Shown one piece after another: positions 32,645-44,257 of a stretch of DNA of 64,000 nt. The translations under genes were made by a program, and so were the position numbers. How positions within the stretch are numbered: position 1 is the first letter of the stretch; the number at the start of each line of letters is the position of its first letter. The stretch lies in contig MBPM02000072.1 in assembly GCA_001695595.3 (NCBI GenBank), positions 310,001-374,000 of the forward strand, in the 5' to 3' direction. This DNA comes from Plasmopara viticola (lineage: Eukaryota > Oomycota > Peronosporomycetes > Peronosporales > Peronosporaceae). The notes below the pieces were generated by a model. It did not search any database and was not told the origin of the DNA. It saw only the letters and a program-made list of their open reading frames with translations.

Positions 32645-35191
32645 TTACGGTTTCAACGCTCGAGTCGAAGACAAGCGGCACAAAGACGACCGTGCACTCC
32701 CACCAGCGACACGAACTTGCATGTGCACAAGATGTTCCAAACTCGCGGGCGGGGACGCTTTGGCTGACCGCGTGGGGATGCGACCCAACGACTGGTCGGT
32801 CCTTCCTTCCGTAACCACCCTTTCACTCGACACACTCGTCATCGTGACGCTCCGACGACGAGGATGGGGCAGTAATTTCGACCGTTCTTGATACTCTTCC
32901 GACAACACTTGCATCTTTCGCGCACCATCGAGATTCAACGGGGCGCTTTCGTCAAAAGCTGCAACTAATCCCAAGAGAGCACACATACTCCGCAAGTGGA
33001 AATAGTACTTGGCATACGAGACGGCAGACACACGAACATTGTACTCGACGGCCCGAAGGTAGACGAGTTCCAGCTCATTAATCTGCTTCAACGACAATTC
33101 GGGCCAGATTTTGGAAAAATCCGCATTCGTCATGCTCAAGTCGTCCCATACTTTCGAGGCCATGACCATGGAGCAAAACACAAGCCGACGCCAATTTTCG
33201 CCCCGTAGCTGTAAAAACCCACTCGTGGTTTTCAAAAGACGCTCGACGTAGACAAGACTCATAATGATACATTCACTCTCCATCTGCGCGCGTGACAAGA
33301 CCATTTTCATAAACGTGGCAATGTCCAATAACGTCGGGACGCCGTCAAGGAGAACGGCTTCGTCGTCCGTTTCCACGACAACCGTCGCGTCGGCGGCCAA
33401 GACGTCAAAACCTTGACGATCCCGAGGCGTCACAAAGACATCAAAGCACGCGTCCGATTGAATGGGATCGTCCAACGCTTTAATCATGTGCGCACGCAAG
33501 ACGGTGGCAATGCATTGGATCGTTGCATCCTGGTCCGGTGCGTTCATGGTCCCCATGCGCAAATAAATCGAATTCGTACTGTTTGCACGCCGCAACAACC
33601 GGGTATTCGCCTGCCCTGCTTTCGTGCGTGTTTCAGGAGCACTCTTGAGCGCAAAACTACTTTTCCACGTCATCAAGCCGTCAAGCGAAGGTCGTCCGTG
33701 GCCATGCGCAGCTCGCACGGCTCGCGCATAGGCAGTCAACTCGGACGGTTGGGTCACCAGCGCCGCTAGACGCACACGCTCTTGCAGGGGCGAGGCCATG
33801 GCCTCGTGTTGCACTCCATCACTTTCTTTCCGGGACAGCGTCACGACAGGGGTCTCGTAGGACGACAACGTCCGAAAGAGCGACGGACGCTTCTCATTGC
33901 CATCGCTTTCGGGTTCAAGTTGCGGTTGCAAAGCATCGAGTTGCAACCCAAACCCATGCATTCCCTCGGGCGCCATGGGCAACGATTGCATCTCCCGATA
34001 AAACAATTGACGAAGCGAACCCGGGAGCGATCGATTCGAGCCACTTGCTACCGACGTGACACTACTCCGCGCACTGTTGCAACTCACGGTACTTCCCGAC
34101 GACCGCATCGACGACCGTGGGGACTTGTCATGCCATTGCGTGTGCTGGCCATGCTCCAGAGCCCTTGGACTCCCGATCGACGGGTCGCTCTCGCGCGTAT
34201 AATACCCGTCGCGACACTTCAATCGAATGTTCTGTTCCATGACGGAAAAGAACTGCCGGGTCTCCCGCGTCTCGGCAGCAACAAGTTCCGGTGGTTTCTT
34301 CCACGTCGTTTCGCGCGTGAGCGGGTGGTAGTAATAGGGTTTTTTCGACACTGGGTCGAGTGCCACGCGCCACGCCACGACCTCCTTCCTGGCTTGCTTC
34401 TCAATCCGTCCGGAAGCTTGATTGCTTGTCTCGTGATCTGCTTGATTGTCAGTGCCGCTGGTGGCGTGTTGCATCGATTGACGACTGCGGCAAGTGCCAT
34501 ACTCAGTGCCACTTTGCTGCCCAGAGAAGTAGCGACTTGGACTCGTGCCACGCGATCGACGCGTCTCCAGCCGCTCGCCACGAGGCCAGTCCTGTCGCGG
34601 CATCTCCTCCTCACTCAAGGCAATCATGGCGGGCCGTCCCGCCAAATCCTCGTCGTACAGTGCCACCTCGCGTTCTGGCCCTCCCATCCCGTGCGTGGCG
34701 GTCCCAAGCCGTCGCGTCAAGGGCAAGGTCCTTCGTCCTTCTGTCTTTGAACGACAGGACGATCCGACACGATGCTGTCCGGGCTTGAAAAGTCCCTGTA
34801 ACGAGTGAGGGTACCCCCCCGTGTACCCTAGCAACTCGGGTTGCCACTGTGTCCCGGCCGGCAAGTTGGCACACTTCGAGTCGTGCAAAGCCATGGCACG
34901 GCCACTGTGTCTGTTGTAATGATAGCGCCGACCCGAGGTCGACAGCGCCGTCTCTCGATGACCCGTGGACGTCGTCATGTTCATCCGCAGCGGCGACACG
35001 ACGCTGTTCATCCACGCGCGGGCTTTTTCTTCCGTGGCAAGTTTCCAGAGTGATGGTGCTTTGCTGAGTGATAATTCGGAAGAAAAAAAGACGCAAAAAG
35101 CCAGGGCTGAATGGCGCAAAGTGAAGGTGCCACTCAACCCTCTGGTGGTCACCCCCTTTCCCAGACAAATCCCGTCCGCACGAGGCTGCAA
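32645..35191 (-). CDS. WW domain-cyclin (PHO80/cyclin Y-like) fusion protein
   Basis: The frame encodes up to 848 residues; an in-frame Met at residue 61 (35011) is a more likely start because the first 60 codons look like 5' UTR translation. A WW domain lies at about residues 272-302 (WRVALDPVSKKPYYYHP, then TTWKKPPEL). A cyclin box of the PHO80/cyclin Y kind lies at about 560-736, with KMVLSRAQMESECIIMSLVY and ASKVWDDLSMTNADFSKIWP. Between them is a long Ser/Arg-rich linker. Cyclin Y/PHO80 proteins activate Pho85/CDK14-type kinases, often at membranes; the WW domain would recruit Pro-rich partners. I see no intron. The 3' end is 200 bp from the kinase gene's end. Confidence 0.88.
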   Translation of the reverse strand: MQPRADGICLGKGVTTRGLSGTFTLRHSALAFCVFFSSELSLSKAPSLWKLATEEKARAWMNSVVSPLRMNMTTSTGHRETALSTSGRRYHYNRHSGRAMALHDSKCANLPAGTQWQPELLGYTGGYPHSLQGLFKPGQHRVGSSCRSKTEGRRTLPLTRRLGTATHGMGGPEREVALYDEDLAGRPAMIALSEEEMPRQDWPRGERLETRRSRGTSPSRYFSGQQSGTEYGTCRSRQSMQHATSGTDNQADHETSNQASGRIEKQARKEVVAWRVALDPVSKKPYYYHPLTRETTWKKPPELVAAETRETRQFFSVMEQNIRLKCRDGYYTRESDPSIGSPRALEHGQHTQWHDKSPRSSMRSSGSTVSCNSARSSVTSVASGSNRSLPGSLRQLFYREMQSLPMAPEGMHGFGLQLDALQPQLEPESDGNEKRPSLFRTLSSYETPVVTLSRKESDGVQHEAMASPLQERVRLAALVTQPSELTAYARAVRAAHGHGRPSLDGLMTWKSSFALKSAPETRTKAGQANTRLLRRANSTNSIYLRMGTMNAPDQDATIQCIATVLRAHMIKALDDPIQSDACFDVFVTPRDRQGFDVLAADATVVVETDDEAVLLDGVPTLLDIATFMKMVLSRAQMESECIIMSLVYVERLLKTTSGFLQLRGENWRRLVFCSMVMASKVWDDLSMTNADFSKIWPELSLKQINELELVYLRAVEYNVRVSAVSYAKYYFHLRSMCALLGLVAAFDESAPLNLDGARKMQVLSEEYQERSKLLPHPRRRSVTMTSVSSERVVTEGRTDQSLGRIPTRSAKASPPASLEHLVHMQVRVAGGSARSSLCRLSSTRALKP

Positions 35192-36309
35192 TTTTTATTT
35201 AACCCCAAACCAATTTAACCCCTGCTAGTTTCAAATGCCACTCTGTCCTTCTTCTCAGAAAAACTAATCGTGATCTTTTTGTGGCCACGCACCCCATCCC
35301 GAAACAGAGTCTTGGCAAAGCCAAAGGCTGGCGTTTTTATGAAAACAGCGGGTGAGCGAGAAGCCTCATTGGCCTTGCAATCGAGTCAGTGTGTGTAACC
35401 CACCGCCAGGGCTTTAGAGGCCTATTATGCTGCCTTTTTTGTCTGGATCGAAAAGAAAAGCATAGAGGTGCACGTTTAACTGACACTGTGGCCCTCTCTA
35501 CCTCGAAGCATTAGAGCGGTCGACCACCGAGATTGTCATTTCTTCATACCTAATATTTTCTATCGAAGACGACGGCTAGAGTGAACTCGACGGTTTTGCG
35601 TTGAGCAAACAAACAGGGGAAATGTGATTTCTATGTTAATTTTTTATATTTAAGGACTTGTACAACTTGATGACGACCCATTTCTCGACAGCATCATGGT
35701 ATTGTTGATTGACAACGAGTGCCGCTTTAGAAAGCTATATTCAAAGATTGATGACGATAACAGTTCGGAATGAAGTGCGACAAAAACGACACTAATGACC
35801 TCTAAAGCACGTGTCTCTTCTGCTTCATGTCACCGTCGAGCCATCCGAGAGTAATCAGATCGTTGCCATCGCAATCTTTATTGCCGTTGCGCAATCTAAC
35901 GGTTGCTCAATACTAGGACACAAATTAAGGTAACGACGTCGTTTCCAGCGAACGGCTTGGTATTACCCTCGACCCTGATGAGGTAGGTACCACCTCTTTC
36001 TAGGCTCATGCTTTCGAACGTCGTAGGATCTCAATCAGGTATCTTATACAGGCACGGAATCGAACATGGGAGCGGCATTGGGGTGCGAAATAGCAGATCG
36101 TTTACCAAGCGACGCTGTTACTAGAATTGTACATTGCTTGCCACTCGTAGATCCCATTATTATTATTGGAAACAATTTACTTGCCACTCGTCCTCTTCGC
36201 ACATTTTCTTTGCATGAGTCCCTAATGGGCCTGCCACAGCAATTAAAGTGAAAACCTCTACAATCAAGAAAGTAAAAATGAATTTAGGTTGACCAAATTA
36301 ATGGAGAGT
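35192..36309. other. Intergenic stretch with one exon-like open frame
   Basis: Mostly gene-free. At 35655-35773 a plus-strand frame reads LVQLDDDPFLDSIMVLLIDN and ends at a TGA, preceded by atatttaag that could be an intron end. It might be the last exon of a lost gene; nothing upstream supports it. The rest shows nothing. Confidence 0.35.
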
Positions 36310-36606
36310 TTAAATGAGTTTTATCGCTGACAGCTGCGTTTTTACGTTGTTAAAAATGGAGCGATTACTCCCAATCCCTGTGCGTATTCTACGTTTTGGC
36401 GAACATCTCCATCTTCTCCATATGAACAGGCAATTGTCGCATGGAAATTTGACGTTTTCAAGAACCCTCTCTGTTAAAAGTTGTAGACGGAACAACAAAC
36501 CTTTACGCAGCAAGATCATTTTAGAAAGTAGCACTGTAGTAGGAGGGGCGACGCAACTGACCATAGACAAGCCGACGATTACGGTGAGCATGCGCAGCTG
36601 TAGCAA
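36310..36606 (-). pseudogene. Possible dead secreted-protein gene
   Basis: The minus-strand frame opens with a signal-peptide-like start (MLTVIVGLSMVSCVAPP). After about 25 residues, the frame that looks most protein-like shifts, giving STTFNREGS in another frame. A short signal peptide followed by a quickly broken frame is what a dead RxLR-type secreted effector would look like, but no RxLR motif is intact. The plus-strand open frame over the same place (36314-36670) is the alternative. Weak call. Confidence 0.3.
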
Positions 36607-36619
36607 ATGTCTACGAGGT

Positions 36620-37050
36620 GTTCGCGAAGTGGGCCGTAGAGTGATTGCAGACGTGGGCTCAGCTGCTTAACGCACTCGTCTAACCTTGAGCTTTCTATCC
36701 TTTTCTGCGACTTACGAGAAAATCCATTTGTTAATTAAGATCATTTATTTGTACAGTACCTTGATTTTTATAACGGATGTGTTTATTGCCGTATCACAAT
36801 AAACACAAAAAATTAAATAATCGTTTTCGATATGATTACTATTATACGTATGAATATTAAATACTACTACCTATGAGAATACTAAAATTTTATAAGATAA
36901 AAATAATTTCAATTCTTGAGAACTTAAGAGATAGAAGGAGGTCGATAGCAGCGACCGAGAAAACACATGTTGAAGCGCAAACGGCGATAGAGCTGAAGAT
37001 GCTGATTGCTGCACAAAGCGCGAGCAGACGCACGTGTAAATTAGAAAGTT
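36620..37050. other. AT-rich spacer
   Basis: Strongly AT-rich between 36720 and 36900; one 76-codon open frame (36873-37103) with no motif. Nothing else seen. Confidence 0.4.
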
Positions 37051-38950
37051 TTAAATCGCGGAAATCGGGAAGTTATTCGTCAAAACGTGAATGTGGATCT
37101 TGACCGAAGGTTTGATCCATTCAACACTAAATGCTTCAAGTCGTGACTCGAGTCGAGTATAGTACGCAGGTGAGCCGTCACTTAATACATTCATCGATAG
37201 CGAAGACGAATCATCTTCAAACAATCTCTCAGCGTAAAGAGGCAGTGTGTCGAGTATTGCTTTGTTGCGATTAAAGCATAATATGCGCAAAATGACGCAG
37301 CGAGCAAAGTTTAACCAGCGAATCGGCGTGTATGTACCGAAAGTAGCTCGATGATTATCAGGGGTCACCCACTGGTGAAGAAACAACACGCGTGGCCAAT
37401 TAATTATGGTGCCGAAAATCCTCAAAAATGAAGGAAGAAAAGGCGCCATAGATGTTGGACCATGTGACAGTCCCGTAGTGGAGGGTGTGTAGCACTCATG
37501 AACACATGGCACAACGTTGGAATGTTAGCGGTACTTGTATTAAAAATCAAAATCATCACGAAAAAACGAAGTAACAATAAGAGGGGGAAAGTCCGTATGT
37601 TAAGCGCGCTGACTTTGCCTTAGGTGGAAGTAGATAAATTGAAATGTCTTCGTAGCGCTATGAAAATCAATGCGCGAGGCAAGTTTTAAACTACTGCTGT
37701 AATAGGCCGACTATTTTTAAACGAAGAGCTGATTAAAGCGTTGCGTAAAGTGTCTCAATTCGAAAGAGCACCGACCATACATACTGCAGAATGTCGAATG
37801 TCTCAAAAAGCCTTAGATGGCTGAAGAAGCAAGAAAATTCACGATAAAGCACCACCAAAGAGCGTTTTGCCTTTGTAAAGCGGAAAATGACGTTACTCCA
37901 AATCGACCATGTGAGTCGTGTAAACATTAGATTCGCACTTTAAAGTTTGACCATAACCTTAGAGCTTCAAACCGCGATCTCATCTCTCCACTAAGTAGGA
38001 ATCACGTGCCAGCGAGAAGTCTAGCTAATTGAGACAGAGGTATGTAAATAAAACCAACGCGAACCTTGAACGCCAAAAGCAGCATCAATAACCATTTGTG
38101 CCGAAATTTACCATTTTGGAGGAGCTGTTAAGTTGCGATGGCAGTAAATGATAAGTTGACGAATGAGGTTGATCTGAAGTAAGTCAAGAGACGCAACCGA
38201 AGGTAATTCGAGCCCTCCCGAATACTACTCCACAGAAAACCACTTGCTTGATATTTTCCACTTGTAGACATACTATCAACTGTTGCCGACGGAGTGCTAT
38301 CGATTGACGAAGTTCTGCATACGCGGAGTAAACAGCATCAGATCTCGTTTCGAAACTAAAACTGTACCCTAAATTTACATGGTGTCGACAAAATCATAGT
38401 TTTTTAAAGTACTCGACCGCGAAGAGTGCGTGCTCGCAATCGCCAAGAAACACACAGTTTTCAAACTGAAGGAGAAAGGAGTTGGGTTGAAGACCGGGTG
38501 TGACAGCAGGTCCAAGCACAATGCCCAAGACAGAATTGTGCTTGTGATTTTGTAAAACCCAATCTCTCAAAATTTGAAGCCGATTCCAATTTCCAGTATT
38601 TTCGACAGACCTGGGACGAAAGAGAAAGATGACTGTCTTGTCAATGTTACCGCATACCAGTTGCAGCACAAAAGCTTTGTACTCGATCCAAAGACTGGGT
38701 CGCGTGTGAAAGATTGTTGGTAATTCTTGAAACAACAACTGCAAAGCTTAGGATGTATTGGGATGAGTCCCGGATGTGCAAGGTACCTAAATACAACATC
38801 GCCAAACAAGGGCCACTCCACGAGAGTTCGCGTAAGCTCATTACTTCAATATTGAACGGGTAAAAGCAGTAGATGCGGTAGCTGAAATCTACGCTCTCGT
38901 CACAAATTTTGTGTGCTAAGAAATCAAACGAACGTGGTCACTGGTTCATC
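37051..38950 (-). pseudogene. Degraded gene of unknown family
   Basis: Minus-strand coding-like pieces in several frames follow one another: MSLRELSWSGPCLAM near 38840, SLWIEYKAFVLQLVCGN and SVLGIVLGPAVTPGLQPN (38394-38744), DAVYSAYAELRQSIALRRQQ near 38330, 37733-37927, and a 153-codon frame 37051-37512 with GTYTPIRWLNFARCVILR and SSSLSMNVLSDGSPAYY. The order and spacing suggest one gene of about 1.8 kb broken by stops and frame changes, or a gene with several introns I could not resolve. The family is not recognised. Its upstream end lies inside the left arm of the inverted repeat that starts at 38798. Confidence 0.4.
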
Positions 38951-41258
38951 TCTACATAAGGCAGAATGTGCTATGCAAATACTTATTTCATAAAACGACA
39001 ACAACATGTCATGATGTGCTTTAAATACTGCACTTAATTCGTGAGATGGATACTATCATATCCAAACGAAGAAATCATTTATACGATAGGTACACGCAGT
39101 AGCATATTATAAGTGTGGCTAGTGATGCCACGAGTAGTGTCAAGCGCCTAAGCGCCATTTAATCGATCCGCCACCCAATTATCCATTGTACCGACAACGA
39201 CAAATGTGCCTGAGGACAAAGACGATTAAAGTCCCTCTTAAGCAGCCATGACATTTTACCAATCTCTGCGAGAGTTAAATATGTATCGGCTTTCCCTCCA
39301 CCGCGTTCTCAGCAGGTGTTAAGGCAGTAATTCGACCTTAATAGAAATTAACATAAGTACAGTGCTAGATATACGGTTTCCGCAGAGCCTTCGCCCGACA
39401 TATCTTAAAAAGAATAGTAAGTGTTGCTAAGAGAGCCACCACTAAGATGCGTTCGATAGCAGCATATATATCATTTTCAGCAAGCATCGATTCTGTCTTT
39501 GTTGGGCAGACCAATGTCGTTTGAGAGGCTATCAAACATGCTTTTGGATCTTGTGTTATGCAGCTCGATCTATAGATTTGTAAGCGAGTCTTCTCGTTTC
39601 GATTTAAAAGCTCAGGGCGTTTGGGCGGAAAAACTTAAGCCATGTTGAGGGGCTACTTGCCGTTAAGTTCATACTGGTAAAGCTTTGACTTAATGTACTG
39701 GTTTCTAAAATCTTTGTGGTCGATTCATGTCATGCTCTCCTTAGAGCGGCAATATTTTGTTTCAAAGAATGTAAAGATGATGGTCATTCTTTGCAGAATA
39801 TATCTTTTGCATTGCAAATAAGCCAAGCAAATTTTATGGTTTTGCCGACGCGCTTTTGCGCAGGCCAAATTGTGAGTTATATCACATCCCAGAGCCTATA
39901 TTTCTCATGTCTGGCATACAAAATGTTAGTTAGAAGTCTTCATTGCTTTTTCAGCACCGCAAAAAAAACACCGACGTCGATTTGTCAAGCTTTTAGCGAA
40001 TCACCGTGAAAGTGCAGACGGCTCGCTCTACCATACGGTGATCTACAGAGCTGTAATTGCTCCGACGAAGACCCATAATGCTCCGACAGCAGTAACCACA
40101 TTGGGCGGTGGTTGCCGAGAGCGGGCTTCTATCGCGGCTTTCTTAGCCAGAAAAGAATGCTTTAGCTTGGTTTACCAAAGGAGATGACCAAGCATGTGAA
40201 GACCTATGAGGGTCTATCACTCGGCTCATATGACAGCTCGTTTAGTTGCGAATCTTGCAAGTACCGGCGAAGTTTTATAATTTGGTTGACCTTCGGCTCA
40301 CCGAAGGTTAGTGCAATCCCGGCACAGTTGTGTTCGTGTGCCCCGAAGGCAAAAATTTGCATTTTGCACTAGTGTAGCTTAGAAGTAAACAACAAGGCTA
40401 TTTATTAACGCAATTATTATATATCTTGGCCATCCGAACACGATGGCGTCATAGAAAAACGAATAATAGCTGCATTTTGGCTATTAGTATCACCACTATC
40501 AAACACGCCTGCTTATGTTGTCAAGAAATCATCCTCGAACAAATTGTCAAACGAAAGGGATCAGCCAAGTGCTTTAAGACACATTGCGTAGTATGTGCAC
40601 CAGGCCACCACAGTCGTGGGCCAAAAAGCTATCAATAGTTGAATGTGCACTAGGCAACGCGATTCACGTCAATACTTTTCTGTGAAAATGATTTAAACAC
40701 CTACAATAATGATGACCTGTTGAAGCACAATTGCTCTAGGCCCAAATTTTTTTTTTCTCTCTTGTCATTATAAACTCAACCTACCTATCAATCAGGCAAG
40801 TGCAGACATTTCAGGCCTTGAATATTTTCACCTCTAAGAGACTTTCAAATATGCATTTGGTTCTTGTTTAATGCAACTTAACATAGATACTCATAAGCGA
40901 TTCTTCTCGTTCCGAACCAGAAAGCACAAGGTTGTTGTGCGAAAAGATCTAATTCATATTAAAGGGTTGCTTGCCGTTGAGCTCGTACTTGTAAAGCTTT
41001 GACTTATTTTTCTGGTTTCCAAGATCTTTGTGGTCTATTCTGGTTGTGCATAGCGAGTAAGCCAAGCGAAATAAATGGGCTTGCCGACGCGCTTTTGCGC
41101 ACACCAGGTCGTGAGTTGGATCACATCACTAAAACCTATAGCTTTGATGTCTAGTATACAAAAAGACACTAACTTAAAGTCTATATTGCTGTTTTTCACC
41201 GCAGGAAAAACGCCGGAGTCAATTGGTTAGGATTTTTGACAGCATTCGTGGTTGAATC
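38798..41258 (+). repeat. Left arm of a 5.5-kb inverted repeat
   Basis: It pairs with 41809-44257 over about 2.45 kb with only scattered differences. Matching open frames occur in both arms at mirrored places: 39716-40009 with 43052-43345, and 40426-40638 with 42422-42634. These short frames (97 and 70 codons) have no recognised motif. Within the arm, 39530-40030 and 40850-41260 are diverged direct copies of each other. Confidence 0.92.
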
Positions 41259-41808
41259 TTGGAGTACTTGTCTGACCCCGTCCGTATGACAATTTGTATG
41301 TGGAAGGTTTGCTGATAGCATTAGCAGGCGGATTTTCAATAGTGAAAACACTTTTGTTGAAACGTAGCTACTATCAGTGGCCCCGACGACAACATCGTGT
41401 TCGAAAGACCATGATATTTGATAAGTGTGTTAATATATAGCCTCTCTGCTCAGTTCTAAGCAGCGATGGTTCCGAACGCATCAACTTGCGGAGGGGGTAC
41501 TCGAACACAACTGTGTCGGAGTTGCATTTACCTTCGATAAACCAAAGACCAGCCAAATTTAGACTATCTACCGGCACTTACAGGCTTTGGAACTAAAGGA
41601 GTCGTCATGTGAGCCGCGAAAAACATCCCCCATGTCTTCACATGCTCGGACATAAACCAAGGCAAGGGATTTTTCTCGGCCTAAAATCCGAGAATTTTTT
41701 CTCGATTTCCACCGCCCAATCTGTTGACTGCATATCAGGTCTTCTACGTGACAGTAACAGTTAAGTCGCTAGTCGTATGGTAAAGCAGACCGTCTGCCCT
41801 TTCATAGT
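41259..41808. repeat. 550-bp spacer of the inverted repeat, itself a diverged copy
   Basis: The spacer is not unrelated sequence. From gacaatttg near 41288 to about 41808 it resembles 42510-43060 of the right arm in the same orientation (shared blocks catcgtgttcg, cgaacacaactgtg, gtcttcacatgctcgg, ccaccgcccaat). It is thus a third, more diverged unit. Confidence 0.75.
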
Positions 41809-44257
41809 GATTCAACCACGAATGCTGTCAAAAATCTTAACCAATTGACTCCGGCGTTTTTCCTGCGGTGAAAAACAGCAATATAGACTTTAAGCTAGTG
41901 TCCTTTTTTATACTAGACATCAAAGCTATAGGTTTTAGTGATGTGATCCAACTCACGACCTGGTGTGCGCAAAAGCGCGTCGGCAAGCCCATTTAATTCG
42001 CTTGGCTTACTCGCTATGCACAACCTGAATAGACCACAAAGATCTTGGAAACCAGAAAAATAAGTCAAAGCTTTACAAGTACGAGCTCAACGGCAAGCAA
42101 CCCTTTAATATGAAGTAGATCTTTTCGCACAACAACCTTGTGCTTTCTGGTTCGGAACGAGAAGAATCGCTTATGAGTATCTATGTTGAGTTGCATTTAA
42201 CAAGAACCAAATGCATATTTGAAAGCCTCTTAGAGGTGAAAATATTCAAGGCCTGAAATGTCTGCACTTGATAGGTAGGTTGAGTTTATAATGACAAGAG
42301 AGAAAAAAAAAAGTTTGGGCCTAGAGCAATTGTACTTCAACAGGTCATCATTATTGTAGGTGTTTAAATCATTTTCACAGAAAAGTATTGACGTGAATCG
42401 CGTTGCCTAGTGCACATTCAACTATTGATAGCTTTTTGGCCCACGACTGTGGTGGCCTGGTGCACATACTACGCAATGTGTCTTAAAGCACTTGGCTGAT
42501 CCCTTTCGTTTGACAATTTGTTCGAGGATGATTTCTTGACAACATAAGCAGGCGTGTTTGATAGTGGTGATACTAATAGCCAAAATGCAGCTATTATTCG
42601 CTTTTCTATGACGCCATCGTGTTCGGATGGCCAAGATATATAATAATTGCGTTAATAAATAGTCTTGTTGTTTACTTCTAAGCTACACTAGTGCAAAATG
42701 CAAATTTTTGCCTTCGGGGCACACGAACACAACTGTGCCGGGATTGCACTAACCTTCGGTGAGCCGAAGGTCAACCAAATTATAAAACTTCGCCGGTACT
42801 TGCAAGATTCGCAACTGAACGAGCTGTCATATGAGCCGAGTGATAGACCCTCATAGGTCTTCACATGCTTGGTCATTTCCTTTGGTAAACCAAGCCAAAG
42901 CATTTTTTTTCTGGCTAAGAAAGCCGCGATAGAAGCCCGCTCTCGGTAACCACCGCCCAATGTGGTTACTGCTGTCGGAGCATTATGGGTCTTCGTCGGA
43001 GCAATTACAGCTCTGTAGATCACCGTATGGAAGAGCGAAACGTCTGCACTTTCACGGTGATTCGCCAAACGCTTGACAAATCGACGTCGATGTTTTTTTT
43101 GCGGTGCTGAAAAAGCAATGAAGACTTCTAACTAACATTTTGTATGCCAGACATGAGAAATATAGGCTCTGGGATGTGATATAACTCACAATTTGGCCTG
43201 CGCAAAAGCGCGTCGGCAAAACCATAAAATTTGCTTGGCTTATTTGCAATGCAAAAGATATATTCCGCAAAGAATGACCATCATCTTTACATTCTTTGAA
43301 ACAAAATATTGCCGCTCTAAGGAGAGCATGACATGAATTGACCACAAAGATCTTAGAAACCAGTACATTAAGTCAAAGCTTTACCAGTATGAACTTAACG
43401 GCAAGTAGCCCCTCAACATGGCTTAGGTTTTTCCGCTCAACAGCCCTGAGCTTTTTGAATCGAAACGAGAAGACTCGCTTACGAATCTATAGATTGAGCT
43501 GCATAACACAAGATCCAAAAGCATGTTTGATAGCCTCTCAAACGACATTGGTTTGCCCAACAAAGACAGAATCGATGCTTGCTGGAAATGATATATATGC
43601 TGCTATCGAACGCATCTTAGTGGTGGCTCTCTTAGCAACACTTACTATTCTTTTTAAGATATGTCGGGCGACGGCTCTGCGGAAACCGTATATCTAGCAC
43701 TGTACTTATGTTAATTTCTATTAAGGTCGAATTACTGCCTTAACACCTACTGAGAACGCGGTGGAGGCAAAGCGAGACATATTTAACTCTCGCAGAGATT
43801 GTTAAAATGCCATGGCTGCTTAAGAGGGACTTTAATCGTCTTTGTCCTCAGGCACATTTGTCGTTGTCGGTACAATGAATAATTGGGTGGTGGATCTATT
43901 AAATGGCGCTTAGGCGCTTGACACTACTCGTGGCATCACTAGCCACACTTATACTATGCTACTGCGTGTACCTAATGATTTCTTCGTTTGGATATGATAG
44001 TATCCATCTCACGAATTTAGTGCAGTATTTAAAGCACATCATGACATGCTGTTGTCGTTTTATGAAATGAGATTTTGTATAGCACATTTTGCCTTATGTA
44101 GAGATGAACCAGTGATCACGTTCGTTTGGTTCTTTAGCAAAAAAAAGTCTGGGGCGAGAGCGTTGGTTTCGACTACTTATCATACTACTTTTACCTTTTC
44201 AAAAACGAAGAAATGAGCTTACGCAAACTCTCGTGGAGTGGCCCTTGTTTGGCGATG
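41809..44257 (-). repeat. Right arm of the 5.5-kb inverted repeat
   Basis: Reverse complement of 38798-41258. Its outer end (about 44213-44257, atgagcttacgcaaactctcg through ggcgatg) is a copy of the 5' part of the degraded gene that continues to the left of 38798. The break in similarity falls inside that coding sequence. An open frame of 126 codons (42688-43068) is interrupted in the left arm. Confidence 0.92.

Noticed and set aside
33782..34788. Plus-strand open frames of 322 and 142 codons over the WW/cyclin gene
   Set aside because: They are Arg/Pro/Ser-rich shadows of the minus-strand gene, with no motif of their own.
36040..36110. tRNA-like TTCGATTCC on the minus strand near 36045-36060
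   Set aside because: No matching box A, T-stem or acceptor stem could be found around it.
40426..42634. The inverted repeat read as two independent genes (70 and 97 codons, one per arm)
   Set aside because: The frames are identical because the arms are copies. No domain or start context supports them as genes.
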